Source: Oceanimonas pelagia
GTDB lineage: Bacteria > Pseudomonadota > Gammaproteobacteria > Enterobacterales > Aeromonadaceae
Assembly (NCBI RefSeq): GCF_030849025.1
Contig: NZ_CP118224.1
Coordinates: 1,720,001-1,784,000 of the forward strand
DNA length: 64,000 bases
Direction: 5' to 3'
The position numbers and the translations under genes were made by a program. Shown here piece by piece: positions 37,853 through 47,841 of the stretch (the first letter of the stretch is position 1; each line of letters opens with the position of its first letter). The notes beneath the pieces are model-generated. The model searched no databases. It was not told the origin of the DNA and saw only the letters and a list, made by a program, of their open reading frames with translations.

Positions 37853-38872
37853 TCACTCGCCGGCCGGTTTGGAATACTCGGCCATAAAGCGTTCGGCCTT
37901 CTCCACCATGGCGGTGGAGCCCACAAAATAGGGCGTACGCTGGTGCAGCTCGGTGGGCTTGATTTCCATAATGCGCCGAAAGCCGTCACTGGCCTTGCCG
38001 CCGGCCTGCTCGGCCAGGAACGCCAGCGGGTTGCACTCGTACAGCAGGCGCAGCTTGCCGTTGGGAGCATTGGTGCCGGACGGATAGATATAGATGCCGC
38101 CCTTGAGCATGTTACGGTGGAAGTCCGACACCAGCGAGCCGATATAGCGGGAGGTATAGGGACGCCTGGTGTTTTCGTCCTGCTCCTGGCAGTACTTGAG
38201 GTACTTCTTCACCCCCTCGGGGAACTTGATGTAGTTGCCCTCGTTGATGGAGTAGATTTTGCCCTCTTCGGGAATGCGAATGTTCTCGTGGGACAGGCAG
38301 AAGGAGCCCAGCGACGGATCATAGGTAAAGCCGTGCACACCGTTGCCGGTGGTGTACACCAGCATGGTGGAGGAGCCGTACACCACGTAGCCGGCGGCCA
38401 CCTGGTTCACCCCCGGCTGCAGGAAGTCTTCCATCACCACGGGCGTGCCCGGCTCGCTGACACGGCGGTAAATGGAGAAAATGGTGCCCACAGACACGTT
38501 CACGTCGATATTGGAGGAGCCGTCGAGCGGATCCATCAGCACCACATATTTGGCATCGCTGCGCTTGGCGCTGTCGAAACAGACGAAGTAGTCTTCCTCT
38601 TCCGAGGCAATGCCGCACACTTCGCCCCGGGCTTCCAGGGCCGCCTTGAACTTGTCGTTGGCGAACACATCCAGCTTTTGCTGCACTTCCCCCTGCACAT
38701 TTTCGCTGCCGTTGCTGCCACCGATAATGTCGGTGACCAGACCGGCCCGGTTGATTTCCCGGTTCACGATCTTGGCCGCGCGACGAATGGACGACAGCAG
38801 CGAGGTCAGCTCACCGGTGGCGCTGGGGTATTCGGACTGTGTCTTTACGATGTATTCACCCAGGGTAATCAT
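37853..38872 (-). CDS. fbp: Fructose-1,6-bisphosphatase, class 1
   Basis: 339 residues. [16 protein letters not shown] at the N-terminus, metal-binding EEEDYF and [20 protein letters not shown], then [19 protein letters not shown] and [19 protein letters not shown]. It releases fructose 6-phosphate in gluconeogenesis. The ATG at 38872 has AGGAAA 6 bases upstream; a TTG four codons earlier is not needed. Single gene. Confidence 0.97.
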   Translation of the reverse strand: MITLGEYIVKTQSEYPSATGELTSLLSSIRRAAKIVNREINRAGLVTDIIGGSNGSENVQGEVQQKLDVFANDKFKAALEARGEVCGIASEEEDYFVCFDSAKRSDAKYVVLMDPLDGSSNIDVNVSVGTIFSIYRRVSEPGTPVVMEDFLQPGVNQVAAGYVVYGSSTMLVYTTGNGVHGFTYDPSLGSFCLSHENIRIPEEGKIYSINEGNYIKFPEGVKKYLKYCQEQDENTRRPYTSRYIGSLVSDFHRNMLKGGIYIYPSGTNAPNGKLRLLYECNPLAFLAEQAGGKASDGFRRIMEIKPTELHQRTPYFVGSTAMVEKAERFMAEYSKPAGE

Positions 38873-38985
38873 ACTTTTCCTCAAACGTTTCCGTTGTGGG
38901 TGGCCGCACCACCCATTTACCGGGCAATGTACCCGCTAAACTTTTTTTTTGCAGTTAATTTTGTCAGCGAAGCAAGCTCGCCGGC

Positions 38986-39735
38986 TCAGTCTTTCGCCAG
39001 ATATCTGCGCACCGCCTCCAGATCCGCCGGGGTATCCACCCCCGCCGGCGGCACTTGCCGGGCCACGCCAAGGGCAATGCTTTCGCCGTGCCACAGCACC
39101 CGCAACTGCTCCAGTTTCTCCAGCCGCTCCAGCGGACCGGCGGGCAGCGCCACGTAGCGGCAAATAAAGCCCGCCCGGTAAGCATAGATGCCAATGTGGC
39201 GCAGGCAGTGATCCAGACCGGGCGTACCCTCGGCGGTGCCATCCCGGTCAAAGGGAATGGGGGCGCGGCTGAAATACAGCGCCTTGCCATGCAGGCTGTG
39301 CACCACCTTGACCACATTGGGATCGGTCAGCTCTTCGGCATGCAGCAGTGGCGTGGCCAGCGTGGCCATGGGCGCATCGCTGGCGGCCAGCAGGCCGGCC
39401 ACCTGATCCACCAGCGCCGGCGGCAGCAGGGGCTCGTCGCCCTGCACATTCACTACGATGTCGTCGGGCGCCAGTTGCAGCTGCTCCACCACCTCCGCCA
39501 GCCGCTCGGTGCCCGACTCGTGGTGACTGCCGGTGAGGCAGACCTCTACATCACAGCCGGCCAGGGCCGCCCTGATGCGTTCGTCATCGGTGGCCACCAC
39601 CACTCTGTGTGCTCCGCTTTTCAGCGCCTGCTCGGCCACGTGCTGGATCATGGGCTTGCCGTGAATGTCGGCCAGGGGCTTGCCCGGCAGCCGGGTGGAC
39701 TGCATACGGGCGGGGATCACGACGATAAAGCTCAT
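38986..39735 (-). CDS. kdsB: CMP-KDO synthetase
   Basis: 249 residues. Nucleotidyltransferase signature [18 protein letters not shown], then ATDDERI, GDEPLLP and [11 protein letters not shown]. It activates 3-deoxy-manno-octulosonate for lipopolysaccharide. Last gene of the comEC-msbA-lpxK-ycaR-kdsB run, overlapping ycaR by 4 bases. Confidence 0.97.
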   Translation of the reverse strand: MSFIVVIPARMQSTRLPGKPLADIHGKPMIQHVAEQALKSGAHRVVVATDDERIRAALAGCDVEVCLTGSHHESGTERLAEVVEQLQLAPDDIVVNVQGDEPLLPPALVDQVAGLLAASDAPMATLATPLLHAEELTDPNVVKVVHSLHGKALYFSRAPIPFDRDGTAEGTPGLDHCLRHIGIYAYRAGFICRYVALPAGPLERLEKLEQLRVLWHGESIALGVARQVPPAGVDTPADLEAVRRYLAKD

Positions 39736-39920
39736 CCCTGCAGCTCGTCCAGATCCAGCTTGCGCGCCCGGTTTTCCAGCAGCACCGGAATGTTTTCGGT
39801 GATGGGATAGGCCAGACGGTCAAAGCGACAGACAAGCTCGTTGTGCTCCCGGTCCAGTTGCAGCTTGCCCTTGCACACCGGGCAGGCAATGATTTCCACC
39901 AGCTTGGCGTCAATCGCCAT
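39732..39920 (-). CDS. ycaR: Trm112-like small zinc-ribbon protein YcaR
   Basis: 62 residues. [34 protein letters not shown] holds a partial zinc ribbon (CPVC and a single later Cys), typical of the UPF0434/Trm112 family that sits between lpxK and kdsB in enterobacteria and relatives. Its role is not established here. Overlaps lpxK by 11 bases and kdsB by 4. Confidence 0.94.
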   Translation of the reverse strand: MAIDAKLVEIIACPVCKGKLQLDREHNELVCRFDRLAYPITENIPVLLENRARKLDLDELQG

Positions 39921-40872
39921 GATTCAGCTCCTTCAGTCGGTTAAGCAACAGATGTTCAAATTCGGTTGGCAGGCACGCATTCACCGGCAAATACCAGCAA
40001 TCGGGGTGGCCACCGGGCCACTTGACCGCGTCCTTTTCGGTGATCAGCAGGGGCGCATCGGCCAGCCCCGCCAGCTGCGCCGGAGCCACCGCCTGGTGGT
40101 CGGCCAGCGCCAGCTGCCGGTCCAGTATAAAGCCCTGCTCGGCCAGGGTGGTAAAGAAACGGGGCGGATGGCCAATGCCGGCCAGGGCATGCACTCTGGT
40201 TCCCGGCACGGGCGCCTCACCCTCGCTGCTCACCGGGCGCAGCGCGCCGGGTGCCAGGGTCATGGCAAATTCACCGGCTTCACCGGGGCCGCCGTTGTTG
40301 ATCACCGCATCCACGGTGGCGAGGCGCCATTTTCCTTCGCGCAGCGGTCCCATGGGCAGCAACCGGCCATTGCCAAAGCGGCGCTTGCCGTCCACCACCA
40401 CCAGCTCGATATCGCGCGCCAGCGCATAATGCTGCAGGCCGTCATCGCTGACGATGACATTCACCCCCAGGCCGGCCAGCTTGGCGGCGGCCTCGGCCCG
40501 CTTCGGCCCCACCACCACCGGGCAGCCGGTGCGCTTGTAAATCAGTACCGGCTCGTCGCCGGCCTGCTTGGCGGAGGTGGCCTCATTGAGCACCAGCGGA
40601 TAGTGCTCGCTGTTGCCGCCATAACCCCGGCTGATCACGCCCGGGTTATAACCCTGTTTCCGCAGCCACTCCACCAGCCAGATCACCAGGGGCGTTTTAC
40701 CGTTGCCGCCCACGGTGAGATTGCCCACTACCATCACCGGCACCGGCGCCCGCCAGGCACGCCTGAGCCCAAGAGCAAACAGCCGGCGGCGCAGAGCGCT
40801 TGCCAGCCCGAACAGCAGGCTGAGTGGCCACAGCAGCCACAGCCAGCTCGCGCCCCGGTACCAGGCCTGCAT
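39910..40872 (-). CDS. lpxK: Tetraacyldisaccharide 4'-kinase (lipid A)
   Basis: 320 residues. One N-terminal membrane segment, then the P-loop [43 protein letters not shown] and [13 protein letters not shown]. It phosphorylates the lipid A precursor on the cytosolic face. The start overlaps the msbA stop. Confidence 0.96.
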   Translation of the reverse strand: MQAWYRGASWLWLLWPLSLLFGLASALRRRLFALGLRRAWRAPVPVMVVGNLTVGGNGKTPLVIWLVEWLRKQGYNPGVISRGYGGNSEHYPLVLNEATSAKQAGDEPVLIYKRTGCPVVVGPKRAEAAAKLAGLGVNVIVSDDGLQHYALARDIELVVVDGKRRFGNGRLLPMGPLREGKWRLATVDAVINNGGPGEAGEFAMTLAPGALRPVSSEGEAPVPGTRVHALAGIGHPPRFFTTLAEQGFILDRQLALADHQAVAPAQLAGLADAPLLITEKDAVKWPGGHPDCWYLPVNACLPTEFEHLLLNRLKELNHGD

Positions 40873-42623
40873 CAGTGCTCGCCGAACTGAATGGAGCGAA
40901 GCTGGGCATAGGCACCCTGACGAGCCATCAGCTCGGCATGGTTACCCCGCTCCACAATGCGGCCTTCGTCAATCACCAGGATTTCGTCGGCGTTTTCGAT
41001 GGTGGACAGCCGGTGGGCGATCACCAGAGCGGTTCTGTCCTTGCGCAGCTCGTCCAGCGCCGCCTGAATATGCCGCTCCGACTCGGTATCCAGCGCCGAA
41101 GTGGCTTCGTCCAGGATCAGCAGCGGGGCGTTACGCAGCAGCGCCCGGGCAATGGCGATGCGCTGACGCTGGCCGCCGGACAGGCTGGCGCCGTTTTCGC
41201 CGATCACGGTGTCGTAGCCCTGCTCCAGCTTGCTGATGAACTCATCGGCATAGGCCACCCTGGCCGCCGCCTCGATCTGCTTGCGGCTGTATTGCCCTTG
41301 GGCGGCGTAGGCGATGTTGTTGGCAATGGTGTCGTTGAACAGGTGCACATGCTGGGACACCAGGGCGAACTGACGACGCAGATCGCTCAGCCTGTAATCC
41401 TGAATATTCACGCCGTCGAGGCGGATTTCGCCCTCGTTAATGTCGTAGAAACGGGTCAGCAGGCTGGCAATGGTGCTCTTGCCCGAGCCGGAACGGCCCA
41501 CCAGGGCGATGGTCTTGCCCGGCTCCAGACTGAAGCTTACGTCCTTCAGCGCCGGCGTTTCCTTGGTGGGGTAGCGGAAGGTCACCTGATCGAACTCGAT
41601 ATGGCCCTTGGCCCGCTCCAGGGGGCGGGTGCCGTTATCGGGCTCGGCGTCGCTGTCGAGCAGTTCAAACAGGCTCTGGCAGGCGGCAATGCCGCGCTGG
41701 TAGGGGCCGTTGATCTGGGTCAGGCTCTTGAGCGGGCGCATCAACATCATCATGGAGGTGACGATCACGGTAAAGGTGCCCGGGGTCAGGGCCTCCTGAA
41801 TGCCGTCGAAGCTGGCCACATAGAGCAGAATGGCCAGGGCGGTGGAAGCGATCACCTGCACCAGGGGGGTGCCGATGGAGTCGGCGGCCACCATTTTCAT
41901 GTTTTGCTGGCGAACCTTGTTGCTCACCTTGAAGAAACGGCCACTTTCCACCTGCTGGCCGTTGAACATCAGCACCTCTTTATGCCCCTTGAGCATCTGC
42001 TCTGTGCTGCTGGTGATGTTGCCCATGGCCGCCTGCATGCCCTTGCTGATGCGGCGAAAGCGCCGGCTGATCACGGCGATCATGACACCCACCACGGGGC
42101 CGATGACAAAAAAGATCAGCGACAGTTGCCAGGAGTGGTAGAACATCAGCCCCAGCAGGCCGATGACGGTGGCGCCTTCCCGCACCAGGGTGACCAGGGT
42201 GGAGCTGGCCGCCGACGACACCTGGGAGGCATCGTAGGTCACCTTGGACAACAGATTACCGGTGTTGTGCCGGTCAAAGAACGCCACCGGCATGGCCATC
42301 AGCTTGTCGAACACCTGCTGCTGCAGCGACATCACCACATGGTTGCCCACCCAGGCCATACAGTAACCCGACAAAAAGGTACAGAGGCCACGCAGAAAAA
42401 CGATGCCCACCACGAAAAACGGCATCCATTTAAGTACCGCCGGGTTGTCGCCGGTCAGGCCCTCGTCGATCAGCGGCTTGATGGAATACACAAAGGTGGT
42501 GTCAACGGCGGCGTAACCGGCCATGCCGATAATGGCGGCCACCAGACCGAGCTTGCGCTCCTTTACATAGGCCAGCAGGCGCTTGAGCACCGGCCAGGAT
42601 GAGGAGTGTGCATCTGTGGACAT
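40872..42623 (-). CDS. msbA: Lipid A ABC flippase MsbA
   Basis: 583 residues (E. coli 582). Six-helix export domain (about 20-310) and an ABC domain with GRSGSGKST, the signature LSGGQRQRIAIARA, LLILDEATSALD and the H-loop IAHRLST. The homodimer flips core-lipid A across the inner membrane. It lies between comEC and lpxK, the order seen in E. coli. Confidence 0.97.
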   Translation of the reverse strand: MSTDAHSSSWPVLKRLLAYVKERKLGLVAAIIGMAGYAAVDTTFVYSIKPLIDEGLTGDNPAVLKWMPFFVVGIVFLRGLCTFLSGYCMAWVGNHVVMSLQQQVFDKLMAMPVAFFDRHNTGNLLSKVTYDASQVSSAASSTLVTLVREGATVIGLLGLMFYHSWQLSLIFFVIGPVVGVMIAVISRRFRRISKGMQAAMGNITSSTEQMLKGHKEVLMFNGQQVESGRFFKVSNKVRQQNMKMVAADSIGTPLVQVIASTALAILLYVASFDGIQEALTPGTFTVIVTSMMMLMRPLKSLTQINGPYQRGIAACQSLFELLDSDAEPDNGTRPLERAKGHIEFDQVTFRYPTKETPALKDVSFSLEPGKTIALVGRSGSGKSTIASLLTRFYDINEGEIRLDGVNIQDYRLSDLRRQFALVSQHVHLFNDTIANNIAYAAQGQYSRKQIEAAARVAYADEFISKLEQGYDTVIGENGASLSGGQRQRIAIARALLRNAPLLILDEATSALDTESERHIQAALDELRKDRTALVIAHRLSTIENADEILVIDEGRIVERGNHAELMARQGAYAQLRSIQFGEH

Positions 42624-42650
42624 AAAGACTCTGGCGTAAAAAACGAGGCG

Positions 42651-44855
42651 CTATTCTAACGGCTTAGCCGGAGTCCCGCCAGTTTCACGCCAGGCCACCA
42701 GCCGCTGATACCATGGCCCGGGCCGGCCATGGCCCACCCGGCGCCAGCGGGTGCCGTTTGCCGCCAGCTGGATCATGCCCTGTTCGCCGGTGATCAACTG
42801 CTCCGCTCCGGCCCGCCGGTAACGGGCCACCACCGCCGGGGCGGGAAAGCCCCAGCGGTTGGCAAAGCCGGCGGTATGCACCACCCACTGAGGCGCCACC
42901 GCTGCAATCAGGCCCGCACTCGACGAGCTGCGGCTGCCATGGTGAGGGCTCAGCAGCAACCCGGCTTCAAGCGCTGCATTGCGCACCAGCAGTGCCTGTT
43001 CGGCCTTCGCTTCAATATCGCCGGTGAGCAGCACGGAGAGCCGGCCATCGCTAATGCGCAGCACGCAGGAGTCGTTATTGCGGTGACCGGTGAGGGCCTC
43101 CGGCCACAGCATTTCCAGCCGCAGCCGGCCCCATTGCCGCTGCTGGCCGGCCCGGCAGGGCATACCCCTGGGCCAGGCCCCCCAGCGGTGGCGCACCGGC
43201 ACCCGGGTGGCGAGGTAATCCCGGTTGGCGCTGTGATCGCTGTCTTCGTGACTCACCACCAGATAATCGAGCTCATCGATGCCAAGGCGCGCCAGCAGCG
43301 GCAAAATTACCCCGTCCGCCATATTGAACCCGGACGGAAAACGGTTGCCGGTGTCATACAACAACGCCCGGCTGCCCTGGGTCACCAGCACCGACAGCCC
43401 CTGGCCCACATCCAGCACCCGCACCTGCCAGGCCGGCCCTGGCCAGAGCGTCAGGACCGCCAGCCAGCCCAGGGCCAGCCCCAGCCAACGGGCCGCAGGC
43501 AGTGCCATGAACAGGGGCAGCAGCAGACCGAGCACTATCACCCCCTGAGCCACGGCCGACAACTCGGTCCAGGGTGAAAACTGCTCTGCCAGTCCGTGCA
43601 GCGCGGTCATCAGCGGCATAAACAGGGCATTCAGCAGCCAGAACACCGGCGCCGCGGCCGCGGGCCCCATCAGCAGCAGGGCGCAGGCCAGCAGCAACAG
43701 AGGGATCAGCAGCAGGGAGAACAGCGGGATCAGCACCAGATTCACCGGCACCGACAGCCAGCTGAGCCCTCCAAACCACAGCAGCACGGGGGGCAACAAC
43801 AGCATACCCAACCCCAGCTGCAGCCGCAGCAAACCCGGGCGTACCCGGCCACCGGCCAGCCACAGCAGGGCCGCCACCGCCAGCACCGACAGCCAGAAGC
43901 CCTGGTTCAGCACCAGCCAGGGATTGAACAACAGCAGCAGCGTCATGGTCAGCAGCAGAATGCGCCGGCCGCTCCAGAACCGCCCCCACCACAGCCCTCC
44001 CAGCCACAACACCAGCATCAGCAAGGCGCGCTGGGTGGCCACGCCGAAGCCGGCCAGCCAGGCATAGCCGGAGGCCAGTATCAGCGCGGCCAGCACCCCG
44101 GCCCAGTGATGGCCGCTGAACCTTCCCGCCAGCCACCCCAGGCCCGCCACCAGGCCGATGTGCAACCCGGAAATGGCAAACAAATGGCTCACCCCCAGTG
44201 CCCGCAACATGGTCCAGTCTTGCTGGCTCAGGCCACCCCGCTCGCCGAAGCCCAGCGCCCGCAGCCAGGGCCGGGCCCCCAGCCCCCGGGTGGCTTCGTC
44301 AAACCGGGCCAGCAATGTCGCCCTGCCGGCGGGAGCCACCTGCCGATGAGTCAGGGTGCCGGTAATGTAGCCCCGGGCGGTAATGCCCTGCCCCAGCAGC
44401 CAGCGGGCGCTGTTGAAACTGCCGGGATTAACCAGGGCATGGGGCGGATAAAGGCGAGTAATGGCGCTGAAAGAATCTCCCTTTTGCAGCCCCGGTTCAG
44501 GTCCGTACCAGCTCAGCAGAACACGGGGCCGGGGCAAAAGTGCTTGACCATCAAGGTGCGACAGACCGACAATCAGCCGGCTGGCGCCGTCGAGACGGGG
44601 CTGAACCTCGACGACACTGGCAGTGATGAGCTGGCTGCGCTCCCCCATTCCAGGCGTTTTAAGCCAGGCCAGATGCCAGTGGCTGAAACACAATACCCAG
44701 ACAAACCCCAGCAGGAATCCGGCCAGCGCAGGCCGGGAACGCCAGCACACAACGCCGATGATCACCGGCAGCAGCCATGGGTCCCGGGCCGGCAACCAGG
44801 GCCAGATCAGGGTACTGGTTACCCCGGCACAAAAGAAAAACAGCCGCTTGTCCAT
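42651..44855 (-). CDS. comEC: DNA uptake channel ComEC/Rec2
   Basis: 734 residues. N-terminal membrane helices and a DUF4131-type region, a Competence domain with many helices (GLGARPWLRALGFGERGG, then HLFAISGLHIGL) and a C-terminal metallo-beta-lactamase domain (VLDVGQGLSVLV, YDTGNRFPSGFN, VVSHEDSDHSANRDYL, LLSPHHGSRSSSS). It forms the inner-membrane channel for transforming DNA. I start at the ATG at 44855; the open frame runs to 45338 but that part lies opposite the DUF2062 gene. Only 27 bases separate the two divergent starts. Confidence 0.94.
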   Translation of the reverse strand: MDKRLFFFCAGVTSTLIWPWLPARDPWLLPVIIGVVCWRSRPALAGFLLGFVWVLCFSHWHLAWLKTPGMGERSQLITASVVEVQPRLDGASRLIVGLSHLDGQALLPRPRVLLSWYGPEPGLQKGDSFSAITRLYPPHALVNPGSFNSARWLLGQGITARGYITGTLTHRQVAPAGRATLLARFDEATRGLGARPWLRALGFGERGGLSQQDWTMLRALGVSHLFAISGLHIGLVAGLGWLAGRFSGHHWAGVLAALILASGYAWLAGFGVATQRALLMLVLWLGGLWWGRFWSGRRILLLTMTLLLLFNPWLVLNQGFWLSVLAVAALLWLAGGRVRPGLLRLQLGLGMLLLPPVLLWFGGLSWLSVPVNLVLIPLFSLLLIPLLLLACALLLMGPAAAAPVFWLLNALFMPLMTALHGLAEQFSPWTELSAVAQGVIVLGLLLPLFMALPAARWLGLALGWLAVLTLWPGPAWQVRVLDVGQGLSVLVTQGSRALLYDTGNRFPSGFNMADGVILPLLARLGIDELDYLVVSHEDSDHSANRDYLATRVPVRHRWGAWPRGMPCRAGQQRQWGRLRLEMLWPEALTGHRNNDSCVLRISDGRLSVLLTGDIEAKAEQALLVRNAALEAGLLLSPHHGSRSSSSAGLIAAVAPQWVVHTAGFANRWGFPAPAVVARYRRAGAEQLITGEQGMIQLAANGTRWRRVGHGRPGPWYQRLVAWRETGGTPAKPLE

Positions 44856-44882
44856 CCGGTAAGTATTGCGGACCTGGAGCAG

Positions 44883-45395
44883 ATGCCAAGAAAGATCCTG
44901 AAACGTCTGATGCCCGAACACGGCACCATCAGAAACCACAAATACCTGAGCCTGTTTGGCAGCCGGCTGCACGACACCAACCTCTGGCACCTGAACCGCC
45001 ATTCGGCCGCCGGCGCCTTTGCGGTGGGGCTGTTCTGTGCCTGGCTGCCCATTCCCTTTCAGATGGTAGCGGCGGCCTGTGGCGCCATGCTGTTTCGCGT
45101 CAACCTGCCCCTGTCGGCGGTGCTGGTGTGGTTTACCAACCCGCTGACCATGCCGCCCATGTTTTATTTCGCCTACCGGCTGGGCTCGTTTCTGCTGAAC
45201 CGGCCCCACCATTACAAGCATTTTGAGGTCAGTCTGAGCTGGCTGGCGGGCGCCATGAGCACCGCCGGCCCGCCCTTTCTGCTGGGCTGCCTGGTGCTGG
45301 GCCTGGTGAGTGCCGCCACCGGTTACATGTTTATTCACGGCCTGTGGCGCTGGTCAGTGTCGCGTCAGTGGAAGCGCCGACGCCGGAGCCGCTGA
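44883..45395 (+). CDS. DUF2062 membrane protein (first of a tandem pair)
   Basis: 170 residues. Pattern of DUF2062: HLNRHSAAGAFAVGLFCAWLP, then WFTNPLTMPPMFYFAYRLGS, with two or three membrane helices and a basic C-terminus (RQWKRRRRSR). The function of the family is not established. GGAG lies just before the ATG. The stop overlaps the start of the next, related gene (TGATG). Confidence 0.88.
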   Translation: MPRKILKRLMPEHGTIRNHKYLSLFGSRLHDTNLWHLNRHSAAGAFAVGLFCAWLPIPFQMVAAACGAMLFRVNLPLSAVLVWFTNPLTMPPMFYFAYRLGSFLLNRPHHYKHFEVSLSWLAGAMSTAGPPFLLGCLVLGLVSAATGYMFIHGLWRWSVSRQWKRRRRSR

Positions 45396-45904
45396 TGTTA
45401 CGCCAGTGGGTGCGCAGCCGGCTGCCCAGCCAGGAAACCCTGCGCCATAACAAGGCCCTGCGCCTGTTCGGGGATCGCCTGCTCGACCCGGACTACTGGT
45501 TTTGCAATCGCCACTCCGCCGCCGTGGCGGTGGCCGCCGGCCTGTTTGCGGCCTGGCTGCCCCTGCCCATGCACACCCTGGTGGCCATTGCCCTGGCCCT
45601 GCTGATGCGCGGCTACCTGCCCCTGGCCATCGCCATGGTGTGGGTCAACAACCCGCTGACCATTGCTCCCATGTTTTATTTCGCCTACCGGCTGGGCCTG
45701 TGGCTGCTGGGGCACCCGGAGGTGGAATTTACCGCCACCTTCTCGCTGGAGCACAACGCCCTGGCCGTGGCCCTGCCCCTGCTCACCGGCTGCCTGCTGC
45801 TGGCGCTGGCATCCGCCGCCCTGGGCTGGCTGCTCACCCGCCTGGGCTGGCGCTGGAAGGTGCAGCTGGCATTGCTGCGCCGGCGCGCACGGCGAGAGCC
45901 ATAG
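45395..45904 (+). CDS. DUF2062 membrane protein (second of a tandem pair)
   Basis: 169 residues with the same layout as its neighbour: CNRHSAAVAVAAGLFAAWLP, then VWVNNPLTIAPMFYFAYRLG, and an Arg-rich C-terminus (LLRRRARREP). The two proteins share the core motifs but differ elsewhere, so the duplication is old. They overlap by one base and are surely co-translated. Convergent with lolE, 14 bases away. Confidence 0.88.
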   Translation: MLRQWVRSRLPSQETLRHNKALRLFGDRLLDPDYWFCNRHSAAVAVAAGLFAAWLPLPMHTLVAIALALLMRGYLPLAIAMVWVNNPLTIAPMFYFAYRLGLWLLGHPEVEFTATFSLEHNALAVALPLLTGCLLLALASAALGWLLTRLGWRWKVQLALLRRRARREP

Positions 45905-45918
45905 CTTCCAGCCATGTT

Positions 45919-47160
45919 TTATGCTTCACCCAGCAGCTGCCGCGGCAACAGGCGCCCTGCCCGCCAGGCAGGGTAAAGGGTGGCGATAAAGATCAGCACC
46001 AGGGCCGAGCCGGTCACCAGCCAGAGATCGCCCCAGTGGAACTCAGTGGGAATAAAGTCGATAAAATACACCTCGGGGTTGAGCACCCGGTGGCCGGTGA
46101 GGCGCTCAACCCCCGCCACCAGCGCCGACAAGCGGCTGGCCAGCAGCGCGCCGAGCAAGCCGCCCGCCAGCACGCCCACCACGCCGTTGAGCATGCCCTG
46201 CACCACAAAGGCGCCACGAATGTGCCAGGGACCAGCGCCCATGGTCTTGAGAATGGCGATGTCACCCTTCTTCTCGTTCACCGCCATCACCAGGGTGGAC
46301 ACGATGTTGAAGCTGGCCACCGCCATAACCAGCAGCAGCACCACTATCATCAGGGTGCGCACCAGCTGAATGTCCCGGTAGATATTGCCCTGACTGTTCA
46401 TCCAGCTGGTCACGTAAAAGCCCGCCGGCAACGGCATGGCCGCATCAAAGCTGATGCGGTCGGCGCGCAACACGTCATTCACCTTCAAATGAAAGCCCAT
46501 TACGCTGTCATCAATGCCGCGCAGCTCCTGGGCGTCCCGAATATGGGTGTAACCCAGCAGGGTATCGAGCTGTCCGCCCAGGCGCAACACGCCCACCAGG
46601 GTAAAGGCGTAGCGGCGGGGCGAGCCAAAGCCCTGCTCATCCGGGGACGGCAACAGCAGCGACACCGTATCGCCTGCCCGCAGACCGAGCTTGTCGGCAA
46701 TGGCCTGCCCCAGAATAATGCCCCGCTCGCCGGGTTTGAGCACGTCCAGGCTCCCCCCGTCCAGATAAGGCCCCAGCGCCGAAATACGCATCTCCCGTTC
46801 GGGGTCCACCCCCTGCAACTGCACTCCCTTCAGGGTAGAACCCCGGCTCAACAGGCCTTCCAGCGGCACAAAAGGCGCCACCGCCTGCACACCGGGAGCG
46901 GCTTCCAGGCTGGATTGCATGCCCTGCCAGTTGGCCACCGGACCGTCGGCGGCATAGAGCTGGCCATGGGGCAACACCGACAAAATGCGGTTTTCCAGCT
47001 CCCGCTGAAAGCCGTTCATGGCGGACAGCCCCAGGATCAGCGCACTCACGCCAATGGCAATACCAAGAATGGAGGCCACCGAAATAAAGGAGATAAAGCG
47101 GTTGCGCCGCCTGGCCCGGCTGAAACGCCAGCCCAGGTAAACCGGTAACGGCCGAAACAT
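45919..47160 (-). CDS. lolE: Lipoprotein-releasing ABC permease LolE
   Basis: 413 residues. One N-terminal helix (FISFISVASILGIAIGVSALIL), a large periplasmic domain, then three helices near the C-terminus (FtsX/MacB type). With LolC and LolD it pulls mature lipoproteins from the inner membrane for LolA. Named LolE by position (after lolD) and similarity. No gap to lolD. Confidence 0.93.
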   Translation of the reverse strand: MFRPLPVYLGWRFSRARRRNRFISFISVASILGIAIGVSALILGLSAMNGFQRELENRILSVLPHGQLYAADGPVANWQGMQSSLEAAPGVQAVAPFVPLEGLLSRGSTLKGVQLQGVDPEREMRISALGPYLDGGSLDVLKPGERGIILGQAIADKLGLRAGDTVSLLLPSPDEQGFGSPRRYAFTLVGVLRLGGQLDTLLGYTHIRDAQELRGIDDSVMGFHLKVNDVLRADRISFDAAMPLPAGFYVTSWMNSQGNIYRDIQLVRTLMIVVLLLVMAVASFNIVSTLVMAVNEKKGDIAILKTMGAGPWHIRGAFVVQGMLNGVVGVLAGGLLGALLASRLSALVAGVERLTGHRVLNPEVYFIDFIPTEFHWGDLWLVTGSALVLIFIATLYPAWRAGRLLPRQLLGEA

Positions 47161-47841
47161 TTACTGCTCCTCCAGGTGGCCGTCCACCAGCCGGGCCTGA
47201 CGATTGAGCCGCGCGGCCAGCGCCAGATCGTGGGTCACCACCACCAGGCCGGTGCCGAGCTCGCGCTGCAATTCCGCCAGCAGCTCAAACACGTCCGCCG
47301 CGCTGTGGGCGTCCAGGTTGCCGGTGGGCTCGTCCGCCAGCACCAGCCGGGGGTTGTTCACCAGCGCCCGGGCAATGGCCACCCGCTGACGCTCACCGCC
47401 GGACAGCTGGGCCGGACGATGATCGAGCCGGTGCGCCAGCCCCACTCGGCCCAGCAGCGCTTCTGCCCGCTCCCTGGCTTCGGCCACCGGACAACCGGCG
47501 ATCAGCAACGGCATGGCGGCGTTTTCCAGGGCGCTGAACTCTCCCAGCAAATGGTGAAACTGATACACGAAACCCAGTTTCTGGTTGCGAAAACGGGCCT
47601 GGGCCCGCCCCGGCAGCCGGTGCAGATCTTCCCCTTCCACCAGCACCCGGCCGGAGGTAGGCGTGTCCAGGCTGCCCAGCAAATGCAGCAGGGTGCTCTT
47701 GCCCGAGCCCGAGCTGCCCACCACCGCCAGGCTCTCGCCGGCGTTCAGCGTCAGGCTCACCCCGTGCAATATGCTCACCGAGCGTTCGCCGTCGCGGTGG
47801 GTTTTGGTTAGGTTCTCAACCGTCAACAACGGGTTACTCAT
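47161..47841 (-). CDS. lolD: Lipoprotein-releasing ATPase LolD
   Basis: 226 residues. Walker [17 protein letters not shown]-loop FVYQFHHLL, signature [15 protein letters not shown], Walker [13 protein letters not shown] and H-loop VTHDLALA. The ATG at 47841 ([11 protein letters not shown]) overlaps lolC by 8 bases; the frame is open 25 codons further inside lolC. Confidence 0.96.
   Translation of the reverse strand: MSNPLLTVENLTKTHRDGERSVSILHGVSLTLNAGESLAVVGSSGSGKSTLLHLLGSLDTPTSGRVLVEGEDLHRLPGRAQARFRNQKLGFVYQFHHLLGEFSALENAAMPLLIAGCPVAEARERAEALLGRVGLAHRLDHRPAQLSGGERQRVAIARALVNNPRLVLADEPTGNLDAHSAADVFELLAELQRELGTGLVVVTHDLALAARLNRQARLVDGHLEEQ

Noticed and set aside
43596-44882. N-terminal extension of the first DUF2062 frame
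   Set aside because: It is opposite comEC, very rich in Gln/Pro, and DUF2062 homology begins only after 44883.
44856-45338. N-terminal extension of comEC
   Set aside because: It lies opposite the DUF2062 gene and is low complexity; the membrane start MDKRLFFFCAG at 44855 is a natural N-terminus.
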